A stretch of 64,000 bases of DNA. Origin: Pseudoxanthomonas sp. F37 (GTDB taxonomy: Bacteria > Pseudomonadota > Gammaproteobacteria > Xanthomonadales > Xanthomonadaceae). Positions 1 through 6,122 of this stretch are shown here, one piece after another. Made by a program: the position numbers and the translations under genes. The stretch spans positions 1,178,001 through 1,242,000 of the forward strand of contig NZ_CP095187.1 in assembly GCF_022965755.1 (NCBI RefSeq), given 5' to 3'. Each line of letters opens with the position of its first letter. Positions within the stretch are counted from its first letter, which is position 1. The notes under the pieces are model-generated. The model was given only the letters and a program-made list of their open reading frames with translations, was not told where the DNA came from and did no database searches.

Positions 1-157
1 GACACCAGAATATCTCATCAGCGGACCAGCCTTGCGCGTGGAGCGACGATGGAGCATCAGTGACGCGCTGAAATATTTGCAGGGCGGTCTCGGCTGTTGG
101 TGGGGAAGAGCCAATTAGCGATAACAGCTTGGCGGGGTCAACTATGATCTTTGGCAT
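1..157 (-). CDS. Partial integron-cassette ORF, unknown function
   Basis: An open frame starts at ATG 157 and runs off the left edge without a stop (52 codons visible). It begins MPKIIVDPAKLLSLIG and contains no domain I recognise. Its start lies 4 bp from the attC site at 161-220, the usual arrangement of a cassette whose ORF nearly fills the cassette. Like its neighbours on this edge it reads on the minus strand. It is less GC-biased than the core genes to the right, which fits acquired cassette DNA. The start is supported by the cassette boundary; the function is unknown. Confidence 0.6.
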   Translation of the reverse strand, partial: MPKIIVDPAKLLSLIGSSPPTAETALQIFQRVTDAPSSLHAQGWSADEIFWC

Positions 158-160
158 GGC

Positions 161-220
161 GCCTAACGCCTGAATTAAGCCGACCCGCGAAGCGGGTTCG
201 GCTTGAATGAATTGTTAGGC
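161..220 (-). other. attC site of cassette B (60 bp)
   Basis: The site is bounded by GCCTAAC (161-167) and its inverse GTTAGGC (214-220). Inside is an imperfect palindrome: AAGCCGACCCGCGAAGCGGGTTCGGCTT folds as a hairpin with arms around CCCGC/GCGGG (sequence spans about 177-204). The 7-bp outer boxes match the R' and R'' core sites of integron attC, and the stop codon of the ORF at 215-541 lies within GTTAGGC. A second, nearly identical copy is at 545-594 plus 2019-2028. This short, nearly identical attC type is typical of chromosomal integrons of Xanthomonadaceae. Confidence 0.88.
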
Positions 221-541
221 ACCATTGTCAGTCACGTCAGTTGCTGCAGCGATGAGGAAAACCTTGGTGCCAGCCGGGACTTGAACCTTTGATATGGAAG
301 ACGGCAGAGCAATGGGAACAGAAGGATTGTCCGGTGGCGGCCTGCGCCCATAGTTGATCATCTCAACACCAGCAACTTCTGTGTCAATGCTCTTGCCGTC
401 AGGCGTGACGAGGCGGATCGACGTTCCTATCTGAACTGACGGAAGCTTTTGATCGCTAGGAATACCGGGGGCAAGAACTGGCCCGGGTCGCCCCGACAAC
501 TGAAACGCTTCTTGGACCGTGAAGAGCAGGATTGCCGACAT
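215..541 (-). CDS. Integron-cassette protein, small beta-barrel-like, unknown function
   Basis: A 108-residue ORF from ATG 541 to a TAA that lies inside the attC core box. An in-frame GTG lies upstream at 553, but it falls in the neighbouring attC, so ATG 541 is preferred. The protein begins MSAILLFTVQEAFQLSGRPG and continues with VLAPGIPSD, IRLVTPDGK and a VQVPAGTKVFLI ending. This layout recalls small single-domain proteins resembling the beta-barrel domain II of elongation factor Tu that are found as integron and stand-alone hypotheticals. I recognise that resemblance only loosely and no function follows from it. No signal peptide or membrane segment is convincing. Expression would have to come from a promoter to the right, at the start of the array. 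Confidence 0.7.
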   Translation of the reverse strand: MSAILLFTVQEAFQLSGRPGPVLAPGIPSDQKLPSVQIGTSIRLVTPDGKSIDTEVAGVEMINYGRRPPPDNPSVPIALPSSISKVQVPAGTKVFLIAAATDVTDNGA

Positions 542-544
542 GGT

Positions 545-594
545 GCCTAACACTGGAATTAAGCCGACCCGCGAAGCGGGTTCGGCTTGAATGA
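545..594 (-). other. attC site of cassette C, left part (split by insertion sequence)
   Basis: Begins with the core box GCCTAAC at 545-551, followed by the same hairpin as the intact attC at 161-220, and stops abruptly after CTTGAATGA at 594. The missing end, ATTGTTAGGC, is found at 2019-2028 on the other side of the insertion sequence. Joining 545-594 to 2019-2028 restores a 60-bp site nearly identical to the intact one. Confidence 0.88.
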
Positions 595-598
595 TGGG

Positions 599-610
599 AT
601 GGACTCCTCC
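599..610 (+). repeat. Left subterminal inverted repeat of the IS
   Basis: ATGGACTCCTCC, a perfect inverted match to 2001-2012. It is a few bases inside the element's left boundary at about 595. Confidence 0.85.
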
Positions 611-685
611 CGCGTCACCAAACGGCTTCGAAGAGCCAGACTGATGTTTCCATCAGGACACGGGATCACGAGAGGAGTCCACGCC

Positions 686-1744
686 ATGCATGCTAGTACC
701 GTCGCCATCGATTTGGCAAAAGAGGTCTTCGAGCTGGCCTTCGCCGATGCGCAGGGCCGGGTCATCGAGCGCAAGCGCCTCTCGCGCCGGGCCTTCATCC
801 GTTCGCTGGAGACCCGGCCGCCGTTGCGGGTGCTGATGGAGGCCTGCGGCGGTGCGCACTGCTGGGCGCGCCGCTTCCAGCGCCAGGGCCACACGGTACG
901 CCTGCTTCCCGCACGTGACGTGCGCCCCTACGTGCGCGGCAACAAGACCGACCGCAACGACGTGGCCGGGATACTGGAAGCGGACCGCTGCGCCGGCATG
1001 GCCGGGGTGCCGGTCAAGACCCCGGAGCAGCAGGGCATCCAGGCGCTGCACCGGCTGCGTGAACACCTCAAGGGTGAACGTACCGCCACGCTCAACCTGT
1101 TGCGGGGCGTGCTGCGCGAGTTCGGCGTGGCGGTACCCGTTGGAGCGGCCAAGGTGCCGGGGGCGGTACGCGATGCGCTGGAAGACGGTGACAACGAGTT
1201 GCCGATGACGCTGCGCCACAGCCTGGCCGAGCAGATCGACAGACTGTCGCAACTGGACAAGGACATGGCGGCGATCGAGCAGCGGCTGGAGGAATTCGCC
1301 TCACGCGAGGTGGCGGTGCAGCGTTACCGTGGCGTGCCGGGCGTGGGCCTGCTGACGGCGACCGCGCTACGGGCCAGTGCCGGCGATCTGTCGCGCTTCC
1401 GCAGCGGGCGCCAGTTCTCGGCGTGGCTGGGACTGACCCCGCGCGAGCATTCCTCGGGCCAGCAGCGCCGGCTGGGAGGCCTGACCAAGCGCGGCGATGT
1501 CTACGTAAGAACGCTGCTGATCCACGGCGCACGCGCGGTGCTGCAGGCGGCGCGGATGAAACAGCGGCGCGGGCAAGCCCTCGATCCGCTGCAGGCCTGG
1601 GCGCTGAAGGTTCAGGACACCCGCGGCCACAACAAGGCCGCCTGCGCGCTGGCCAACAAGCTGGCCCGACGGCTGTGGGCGATGGAACACCACGGCATGC
1701 CGTTCGATCCGCGCCACGTCAGCGAGCGGCCGCACGCCACCTAA
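686..1744 (+). CDS. IS110/IS1111 family DEDD transposase
   Basis: 352 residues from ATG 686, which is preceded by an AGAGGAG ribosome site at about 671-677; the longer frame from 587 would start outside the element and is rejected. The N-terminal RuvC-like domain has the DEDD set: D9 in AIDLAK, E52 in LMEACGG, and D89 and D92 in NKTDRND. The C-terminal Transposase_20 domain starts with GVPGVG (217-222) and includes FSAWLGLTP and the SSG motif at 256-258, the region of the catalytic serine. Both domains are complete and the length is usual for the group. The enzyme inserts the element with a guide RNA made from the element's own non-coding end, according to work on IS110 and IS1111 elements. 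There is no frameshift, so it is probably active. Confidence 0.92.
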   Translation: MHASTVAIDLAKEVFELAFADAQGRVIERKRLSRRAFIRSLETRPPLRVLMEACGGAHCWARRFQRQGHTVRLLPARDVRPYVRGNKTDRNDVAGILEADRCAGMAGVPVKTPEQQGIQALHRLREHLKGERTATLNLLRGVLREFGVAVPVGAAKVPGAVRDALEDGDNELPMTLRHSLAEQIDRLSQLDKDMAAIEQRLEEFASREVAVQRYRGVPGVGLLTATALRASAGDLSRFRSGRQFSAWLGLTPREHSSGQQRRLGGLTKRGDVYVRTLLIHGARAVLQAARMKQRRGQALDPLQAWALKVQDTRGHNKAACALANKLARRLWAMEHHGMPFDPRHVSERPHAT

Positions 1745-2000
1745 GCCCACCGCCTCAACGCGCAAATTCACCGCTTCAACGTCGGGAGTTGCCTGAAACG
1801 ATCTTGATCATGGCGAAGGGTTCGGTCCCGGAGCGGACAACGCCGATAACAATGCCGGCCTGGCAGGCCGCTTGAACGATAGGCACCCGCCCCGCGGATT
1901 CCATGATGGCCCGGGCAGATGCTGCTCACCCCAAGGCCGGATACACGACTGCAACCGTTCCACTTCCGCGATCAGATCACTTCGGCAACGACCGATTGAC
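1745..2000 (+). ncRNA. Candidate seek/bridge RNA region of the IS
   Basis: The IS has 256 bp of non-coding DNA between the transposase stop and the right inverted repeat. In IS1111-group elements this 3' region encodes the structured guide RNA (seekRNA or bridge RNA). Here 1871-1887 reads CTTGAACGATAGGCACC. The attC target reads CTTGAATGAATTGTTAGGC, and the intact attC continues as TAGGCACC. The two target halves are thus mirrored as CTTGAA and TAGGC with a short gap, as expected of target-recognising guide segments. The boundaries of any RNA are unknown, and no promoter was assigned. Confidence 0.5.
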
Positions 2001-2012
2001 GGAGGAGTCCAT
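2001..2012 (+). repeat. Right subterminal inverted repeat of the IS
   Basis: GGAGGAGTCCAT, the perfect inverse of 599-610. Two or so element bases follow before the attC remainder. Confidence 0.85.
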
Positions 2013-2015
2013 ACA

Positions 2016-2028
2016 TGAATTGTTAGGC
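2016..2028 (-). other. attC site of cassette C, right part
   Basis: TGAATTGTTAGGC completes the attC begun at 545-594. The core box GTTAGGC is at 2022-2028 and contains the stop codon (2023-2025) of the next cassette ORF. Confidence 0.85.
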
Positions 2029-2358
2029 GGCAAGCATGCCATAGCGAATCCACCGCACAAGTGCTAGAGCCCACAGAAGCAGGAGCGGCGACGACGCCAG
2101 CAGACCAAGAGCGCTCTCTCCAAGTCTCCGCCGATGCAAGAGATGGCGGGCCCCAAGTCCAACTCCGATCATGGGCCCAACGAAGGTGAGGGGAACAATA
2201 GTTGTTGCCAGTAGATCGCTGGTTGTACTGCCTGGAATCAGGTCGCCTCGAAGTACGGCGTCTTGAGCAAGCAGCGAGGCAATCGCTGCTACGTAGCCAA
2301 GAGCAACGAAGAAGATCGGCGACGAGAAGAGCTTTCGCAGGTTATGGGGAAAGTTCAT
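2023..2358 (-). CDS. Integron-cassette small membrane protein, unknown function
   Basis: 111 residues from ATG 2358 to a TAA inside the attC core box, so the ORF fills the cassette. The sequence begins MNFPHNLRKLFSSPIF and has three hydrophobic stretches: about residues 14-32 (FFVALGYVAAIASLLA), 50-70 (LATTIVPLTFVGPMIGVGLG) and 84-102 (ALGLLASSPLLLLWALALV), separated by a basic loop (HLLHRRRL). It is therefore probably an inner-membrane protein. I do not recognise the family. A GCCTAAC core box at 2363-2369 lies just upstream, marking the cassette's recombination junction. Its insertion-split attC would hamper excision of this cassette. Confidence 0.7.
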   Translation of the reverse strand: MNFPHNLRKLFSSPIFFVALGYVAAIASLLAQDAVLRGDLIPGSTTSDLLATTIVPLTFVGPMIGVGLGARHLLHRRRLGESALGLLASSPLLLLWALALVRWIRYGMLAA

Positions 2359-2362
2359 TGCC

Positions 2363-2369
2363 GCCTAAC
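2363..2369 (-). other. Integron recombination core box at the start of the array
   Basis: GCCTAAC (GTTAGGC on the minus strand) marks the 5' junction of cassette C. No matching partner box or attC hairpin follows to the right, so this is where attI, or a relic of it, would be expected. No site-specific integrase gene is present between here and tRNA-Asn. Confidence 0.5.
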
Positions 2370-2728
2370 TACCTAATAGCCGGATCCCTGGGTCCGGTTA
2401 TACGACTTATCCACAGCGCACCGTATGGTGGGCTATCCCCTTGATACTGCTAGATCTTAGACCCGCCGGGTCCGGCTAACAAGCCGATGTATAACCGGAC
2501 CCAGAGACCTTCAATTGGGGGGGCTGACCAATGACTTTCACCCCGAGAGGTCCGCGTGCAGTAGCTCGTGAAGCAAGCCTGCGCGTAGCGTTCTGGAATC
2601 AACTTCGTCGGCGTGCAGTCCTGTGGCCTTAGCAGGTAAAACAACCACCTATGGACAAAATATTCCCACCCGTTTTCCCAGCCGGAAAACAGAAAGGCCC
2701 ACGCATTTCTGCGTAGGCCTTTGATTTT
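2370..2728. other. Non-coding stretch with a 117-bp inverted-repeat segment
   Basis: No credible gene. CTGGGTCCGGTTATAC at 2388-2403 is perfectly inverted as GTATAACCGGACCCAG at 2489-2504, bounding 117 bp. A third, shorter copy (GGGTCCGGCTA) is at 2468-2478. The segment could be a miniature inverted-repeat element or part of a degenerate attI; no target duplication was found. The rest, up to the tRNA-Asn terminator, holds nothing recognised. Confidence 0.55.
2683..2722 (-). terminator. Rho-independent terminator of tRNA-Asn
   Basis: On the minus strand, a 13-bp stem AAAGGCCTACGCA / TGCGTGGGCCTTT (one G-T pair) with a GAAA loop is followed by CTGTTTTCC, directly downstream of the tRNA. Confidence 0.8.
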
Positions 2729-2730
2729 CA

Positions 2731-2807
2731 TGGCGCCCGAAGTTGGACTCGAACCAACGACCCCCTGATTAACAGTCAAGTGCTCTAACCGGCTGAGCTA
2801 TTCGGGC
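2731..2807 (-). tRNA. tRNA-Asn (GTT)
   Basis: A cloverleaf on the minus strand, with acceptor GCCCGAA paired to TTCGGGC, D-arm AGCTC, anticodon loop CTGTTAA (anticodon GTT), T-arm GGTTCGAGTCC and encoded CCA. It sits between the integron remnant and fimT. Confidence 0.95.
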
Positions 2808-2816
2808 GGGGCGCGT

Positions 2817-2846
2817 ATTGTAGCGGGCACGTCGGCGCGGCGGCAA
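2817..2846 (-). promoter_or_regulatory. Sigma70 promoter of tRNA-Asn
   Basis: On the minus strand, TTGCCG (2846-2841) and TACAAT (2822-2817) are separated by 18 bp, about 10 bp upstream of the tRNA. Confidence 0.6.
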
Positions 2847-2920
2847 GTCGTCCGGCATCGTCCGGGCGTTTCGCTGGCGGTGGGTGCAGGCCTCGGCGCC
2901 AAGGCCTTGATTGGAAAGGT

Positions 2921-3499
2921 TCAGCCGGGTTGGACGCAGGGTTCAGGCTCGCTCGGGCGGGCGCTGCGGATCCGCCCTGCATTGTTGATGACGACCAGCC
3001 CGCTGACTTCGCCGTCGATGCACAGGCGCACCGTGAGATTGTTGCCGGAGCTGTAGCCGGTCGGCAGATAGCGCACCTGGCGCCGGCCCGCCGTGGAGAG
3101 CAGGCGCAACCCGGGCGCATGGGGCGCCGGCTCGTTGCGGAAGACATCGAAGGCGTCGTCGGGCTGCCGGTTGCCGTCCGGGTCCCTGAAGGTCAGCCAG
3201 TGCTCGCTCCAGTCGCTGTCCTGCCGGCACAGGCCGTCCCCCCGGCTGGGACACACCACCACCGGCACGTTGTGGGTGATCGCGGTGATGCGGGCCGAGG
3301 CGAAATGGGAGGTCAGCAGGTGCAGCGCGGCATCCACCTGGCTGCGCTTCTGCAATGCGCGGAACGAGGGGATGCCCAGCGCGGCCAGGATCGCCAGCAC
3401 GGACATGGCCACGACCAGTTCCAGCAGGGTCACACCCCGGTGGCGGTGATCGATGCGTGGGGGACGAGCACAGGGTGAAGACGATGGCATCCTTGCCAT
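2921..3499 (-). CDS. GspH/FimT family type IV pilin-like protein
   Basis: 192 residues from ATG 3499, chosen because CGAGGAA lies about 8 bp upstream; longer upstream frames run into an inverted repeat. A basic 22-residue leader ends in the prepilin peptidase site G22-V23, with E27 at +5 and the hydrophobic helix VTLLELVVAMSVLAILAALG. The rest fits the FimT/GspH minor-pseudopilin fold: a helix with QKRSQVDAALHLL followed by a beta-rich domain with cysteines in VVVCPSRGDGLC. FimT-type minor pilins take part in type IV pilus assembly and, in Xanthomonadaceae relatives, in DNA binding during uptake. No other pilus gene is adjacent; such stray fimT copies are common. It is divergent from uvrB. 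Confidence 0.85.
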   Translation of the reverse strand: MARMPSSSPCARPPRIDHRHRGVTLLELVVAMSVLAILAALGIPSFRALQKRSQVDAALHLLTSHFASARITAITHNVPVVVCPSRGDGLCRQDSDWSEHWLTFRDPDGNRQPDDAFDVFRNEPAPHAPGLRLLSTAGRRQVRYLPTGYSSGNNLTVRLCIDGEVSGLVVINNAGRIRSARPSEPEPCVQPG

Positions 3500-3556
3500 G
3501 GCGCGGTTCCTCGAATGTTCCGGCCATCCAGCATCGAGCGCGCGAACAGGGTGCGC

Positions 3557-3581
3557 CATCAGGACAGCTCCTGTCCTGATG
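3557..3581. repeat. Perfect 11-bp-arm palindrome between fimT-like gene and uvrB
   Basis: Arms CATCAGGACAG and CTGTCCTGATG are separated by CTC. It lies 58 bp upstream of the fimT start and 70 bp upstream of uvrB. It has no T-run, so an operator or a mobile repeat is more likely than a terminator. Confidence 0.55.
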
Positions 3582-3651
3582 TAGGGAATCCCCGCAGGGG
3601 CGCTCACGCCCCCGGGGCTATACTCGAAGGTCGATTCCCGGACGGCCTGCG

Positions 3652-5673
3652 ATGACTGATCGTTTCCAGCTTGTTTCCCCGTATTCGCCGGCGGGCGACC
3701 AGCCCCGCGCCATCGAGAAGCTGGTGGAGAACTTCCAGGCCGGCCTGGCCAAGCAGACCCTGTTGGGGGTGACGGGTTCGGGCAAGACCTACACGATCGC
3801 CAACGTGGTGCAGCAGATCCAGAAGCCCACCCTGGTGATGGCGCCCAACAAGACGCTGGCGGCGCAGCTGTACGGCGAGTTCAAGGCCTTCTTTCCGCAC
3901 AATGCGGTCGAGTATTTCGTCAGCTACTACGACTACTACCAGCCGGAAGCCTATGTGCCGGCCAGCGATACCTTCATCGAGAAGGACAGCTCGATCAACG
4001 AGCACATCGAGCAGATGCGGCTGGCCGCCACCAAGACGCTGTTGTCCAGGCCCGATGCGCTGGTGGTCGCCACGGTGTCGGCGATCTACGGCCTGGGCGC
4101 GCCGGAGGACTACCTGTCGCTGCGCCTGATCCTGTCGCTGGGCGAGCGGATCGACCAGCGCGACCTGATCCGCCACCTGACCCAGCTGCAGTACACCCGC
4201 AACGAGTACGAGCTGCAGCGCGGCACGTTCCGCGTGCGCGGCGAGGTCATCGACGTGCACCCGGCGGAGAGCGATGCCGAAGCGCTGCGCATCGAGCTGT
4301 TCGACGGTGAGGTGGAGGGGCTCAGCCTGTTCGACCCGCTCACCGGCGAGTCGCTGCGCAAGCTGCAGCGCTACACGGTGTATCCCAAGACGCACTACGC
4401 CACCACCCGCGAGCGCGTGCTCACCGCCATCGACACCATCAAGGTCGAGCTGAAGGAGCGGCTGGAGCAGTTGTACGCGCAGAACAAGCTGGTCGAAGCG
4501 CAACGCCTGGCGCAGCGGACCCAGTTCGACGTGGAGATGATGGCGGAGGTCGGCTTCTGCTCGGGCATCGAGAACTACTCGCGCCACCTGACCGGCAAGG
4601 CGCCCGGTGAGCCGCCGCCGACCCTGTTCGACTACCTGCCGGCCGATGCCTTGCTGGTGATCGACGAATCGCACGTGACCATCCCGCAGATCGGCGCCAT
4701 GTACAAGGGCGACCGCTCGCGCAAGGAGACCCTGGTGGAATTCGGCTTCCGGCTGCCGTCGGCGCTGGACAACCGGCCGTTGCGCTTCGAGGAATGGGAG
4801 GCGCGTTCCCCCCGCAGCATCTATGTCTCGGCTACCCCGGGACCTTACGAACTGCGCGAATCCAATGGCGAGATCGTCGAACTGGTGGTGCGCCCGACCG
4901 GCCTGATCGACCCTGAAGTGGAGATCCGTCCGGTCGGCACGCAGGTCGACGACCTGTTGTCGCAGATCAACGAGCGTGTGGCCTGGGGCGACCGCGTGCT
5001 GGTCACCACGCTGACCAAGCGGATGGCCGAGAACCTGACCGAGTACCTGGGCGAACACGGCATCAAGGTGCGTTATCTGCACTCGGACGTGGATACCGTC
5101 GAGCGCGTCGAGATCATCCGCGACCTGCGGCTGGGCAAGTTCGACGTGCTGGTGGGCATCAACCTGTTGCGTGAGGGGCTGGACATGCCCGAAGTCTCGC
5201 TGGTCGCGATCCTGGACGCGGACAAGGAGGGCTTCCTCCGGTCCACCGGCTCGCTCATCCAGACCATCGGCCGCGCCGCCCGCAACCTGCGCGGCAAGGC
5301 CATCCTGTACGCCGACAAGGTCACCCGTTCCATGCAGGCCGCCATCGACGAAACCGGCCGCCGCCGGGAGAAGCAGGTGGAGTACAACCTGGCGCACGGC
5401 ATCACCCCCAAATCGGTCGCGCGGCCGATCGTGGACATCCTGGAAGGCGCCCGCAGCGAGGCCGCCAGCGAGGGCAAGGCCGGTCGGGGCAAGGGACGGC
5501 GCGTGGCCGAGGAAGCGGTGGAGTACGGCGTGATGGATCCGGCCAAGGCCGTGGCCCGCATCAAGGCGCTGGAGCAGCAGATGTACCAGCATGCCCGCGA
5601 CCTGGAATTCGAGGACGCCGCGCGCCTGCGCGACCAGATCCAGCGGCTGAAGGAAGCCAGCCTGGGCGGCTGA
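3652..5673 (+). CDS. uvrB: UvrABC excinuclease subunit B
   Basis: 673 residues, the usual length for UvrB. It receives damaged DNA from UvrA and positions UvrC for dual incision in nucleotide excision repair. Walker A is GVTGSGKT at 39-46. The damage-probing beta-hairpin region [12 protein letters not shown] lies near residue 95, the DEAD-type motif is VIDESH, and helicase motif VI is QTIGRAARN. The C-terminal UVR domain that binds UvrC is present ([16 protein letters not shown]). The ATG start gives the conserved N-terminus [24 protein letters not shown] box lies upstream at 3619-3624. I saw no obvious LexA site. tRNA-Val follows. Confidence 0.97.
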   Translation: MTDRFQLVSPYSPAGDQPRAIEKLVENFQAGLAKQTLLGVTGSGKTYTIANVVQQIQKPTLVMAPNKTLAAQLYGEFKAFFPHNAVEYFVSYYDYYQPEAYVPASDTFIEKDSSINEHIEQMRLAATKTLLSRPDALVVATVSAIYGLGAPEDYLSLRLILSLGERIDQRDLIRHLTQLQYTRNEYELQRGTFRVRGEVIDVHPAESDAEALRIELFDGEVEGLSLFDPLTGESLRKLQRYTVYPKTHYATTRERVLTAIDTIKVELKERLEQLYAQNKLVEAQRLAQRTQFDVEMMAEVGFCSGIENYSRHLTGKAPGEPPPTLFDYLPADALLVIDESHVTIPQIGAMYKGDRSRKETLVEFGFRLPSALDNRPLRFEEWEARSPRSIYVSATPGPYELRESNGEIVELVVRPTGLIDPEVEIRPVGTQVDDLLSQINERVAWGDRVLVTTLTKRMAENLTEYLGEHGIKVRYLHSDVDTVERVEIIRDLRLGKFDVLVGINLLREGLDMPEVSLVAILDADKEGFLRSTGSLIQTIGRAARNLRGKAILYADKVTRSMQAAIDETGRRREKQVEYNLAHGITPKSVARPIVDILEGARSEAASEGKAGRGKGRRVAEEAVEYGVMDPAKAVARIKALEQQMYQHARDLEFEDAARLRDQIQRLKEASLGG

Positions 5674-5694
5674 GCCGTCGGGCGCCGCCCCCGG

Positions 5695-5724
5695 TTGTCG
5701 GCGACCCCGCATCCGGGATAGAAT
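5695..5724 (+). promoter_or_regulatory. Probable promoter of tRNA-Val
   Basis: TTGTCG (5695-5700), an 18-bp spacer and TAGAAT (5719-5724), 24 bp before the tRNA. Confidence 0.5.
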
Positions 5725-5748
5725 TCGCGCCCCTGCAAAGGGCAGACC

Positions 5749-5823
5749 GGGCGGTTAGCTCAGCGGTAGAGCACTACCTTGACATGGTAGGGGTCACAGG
5801 TTCGAACCCTGTACCGCCCACCA
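5749..5823 (+). tRNA. tRNA-Val (GAC)
   Basis: Acceptor GGGCGGT pairs with ACCGCCC. Anticodon stem CTACC/GGTAG encloses loop TTGACAT (anticodon GAC), T-loop GGTTCGAACCC, and CCA is encoded. It lies between uvrB and thrS. Confidence 0.95.
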
Positions 5824-5972
5824 CGCTTCCACGGCGTGGATTCCGGACTTCTGGGGCCAGCCCGATGCGCCATCTTCATCACGAGGTGGCCCGCGGAAAC
5901 GCCGGCCGAGCGTGCGACATGAGCACTACCATCCCCTGAATCTGGTATTGCCCGAGGCACTGCATCCCGTAG

Positions 5973-5993
5973 GCGCCCTCGTGGCGCTTTTTT
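5973..5993 (+). terminator. Short rho-independent terminator
   Basis: GCGCC/GGCGC stem (5973-5977 and 5983-5987), five-base loop, then TTTTTT (5988-5993). Confidence 0.6.
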
Positions 5994-6023
5994 GTTGGCC
6001 TTTGCCCGTCCCCGATACCCTTT

Positions 6024-6100
6024 TGCAGGAGCGCCCCGTGGGCGCGATGCTCTTCCCGGGCAAACCTCGAAAGCATCTCGCCCACGGGGCGCTCCTACAA
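6024..6100. repeat. REPIN-like repeat, copy 1
   Basis: Inverted pair beginning TGCAGGAGCGCCCCGTGGGC and ending GCGCTCCTACAA, with GCGATGC/GCATCTCGC inside. It is the same family as copies at 35419, 43409, 55607, 55771 and 59415. Confidence 0.8.
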
Positions 6101-6122
6101 AGTTGAGAAGCCGGAACTTCCC

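Larger units (their letters stand above)
595..2014 (+). mobile_element. IS110 family, IS1111 group element inserted in attC
   Basis: About 1.42 kb between the two halves of one attC site. It carries a single DEDD-type transposase gene (686-1744) and a 12-bp perfect subterminal inverted repeat: ATGGACTCCTCC at 599-610 and GGAGGAGTCCAT at 2001-2012. Subterminal rather than terminal repeats, a few extra bases at each end and no clear target duplication are hallmarks of the IS1111 group. The tetranucleotide ATGA flanks both junctions (591-594 and 2015-2018), so the exact ends are uncertain by a few bases. A published subset, the IS1111-attC group, inserts specifically into attC sites; this insertion position fits that group. 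The element looks intact. Confidence 0.88.
5824..6122 (+). other. thrS upstream region
   Basis: 299 bp without a substantial gene. It contains a mini-ORF ATG AGC ACT ACC ATC CCC TGA (5919-5939, MSTTIP), a terminator-like hairpin GCGCC-CTCGT-GGCGC followed by six T (5973-5993), then a REPIN-like repeat (6024-6100). The terminator could end tRNA-Val transcription or act as a leader terminator for thrS. I could not tell which from the sequence. Confidence 0.5.

Noticed and set aside
599-2012. Integron integrase as the gene between the attC halves
   Set aside because: The encoded protein has the DEDD and serine motifs of IS110-type transposases, not the tyrosine recombinase residues of IntI.
2407-2415. 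Perfect DnaA box TTATCCACA
   Set aside because: A single site in a non-coding stretch, no cluster of boxes and no dnaA/dnaN nearby; chance occurrence is likely.
2450-2779. Open frame starting inside tRNA-Asn
   Set aside because: Its first residues are translated tRNA sequence and it passes through the terminator hairpin; no domain is recognisable.
4110-4361. Small minus-strand frames within uvrB
   Set aside because: Arginine/serine-rich shadows of the GC-rich coding strand with no ribosome site.
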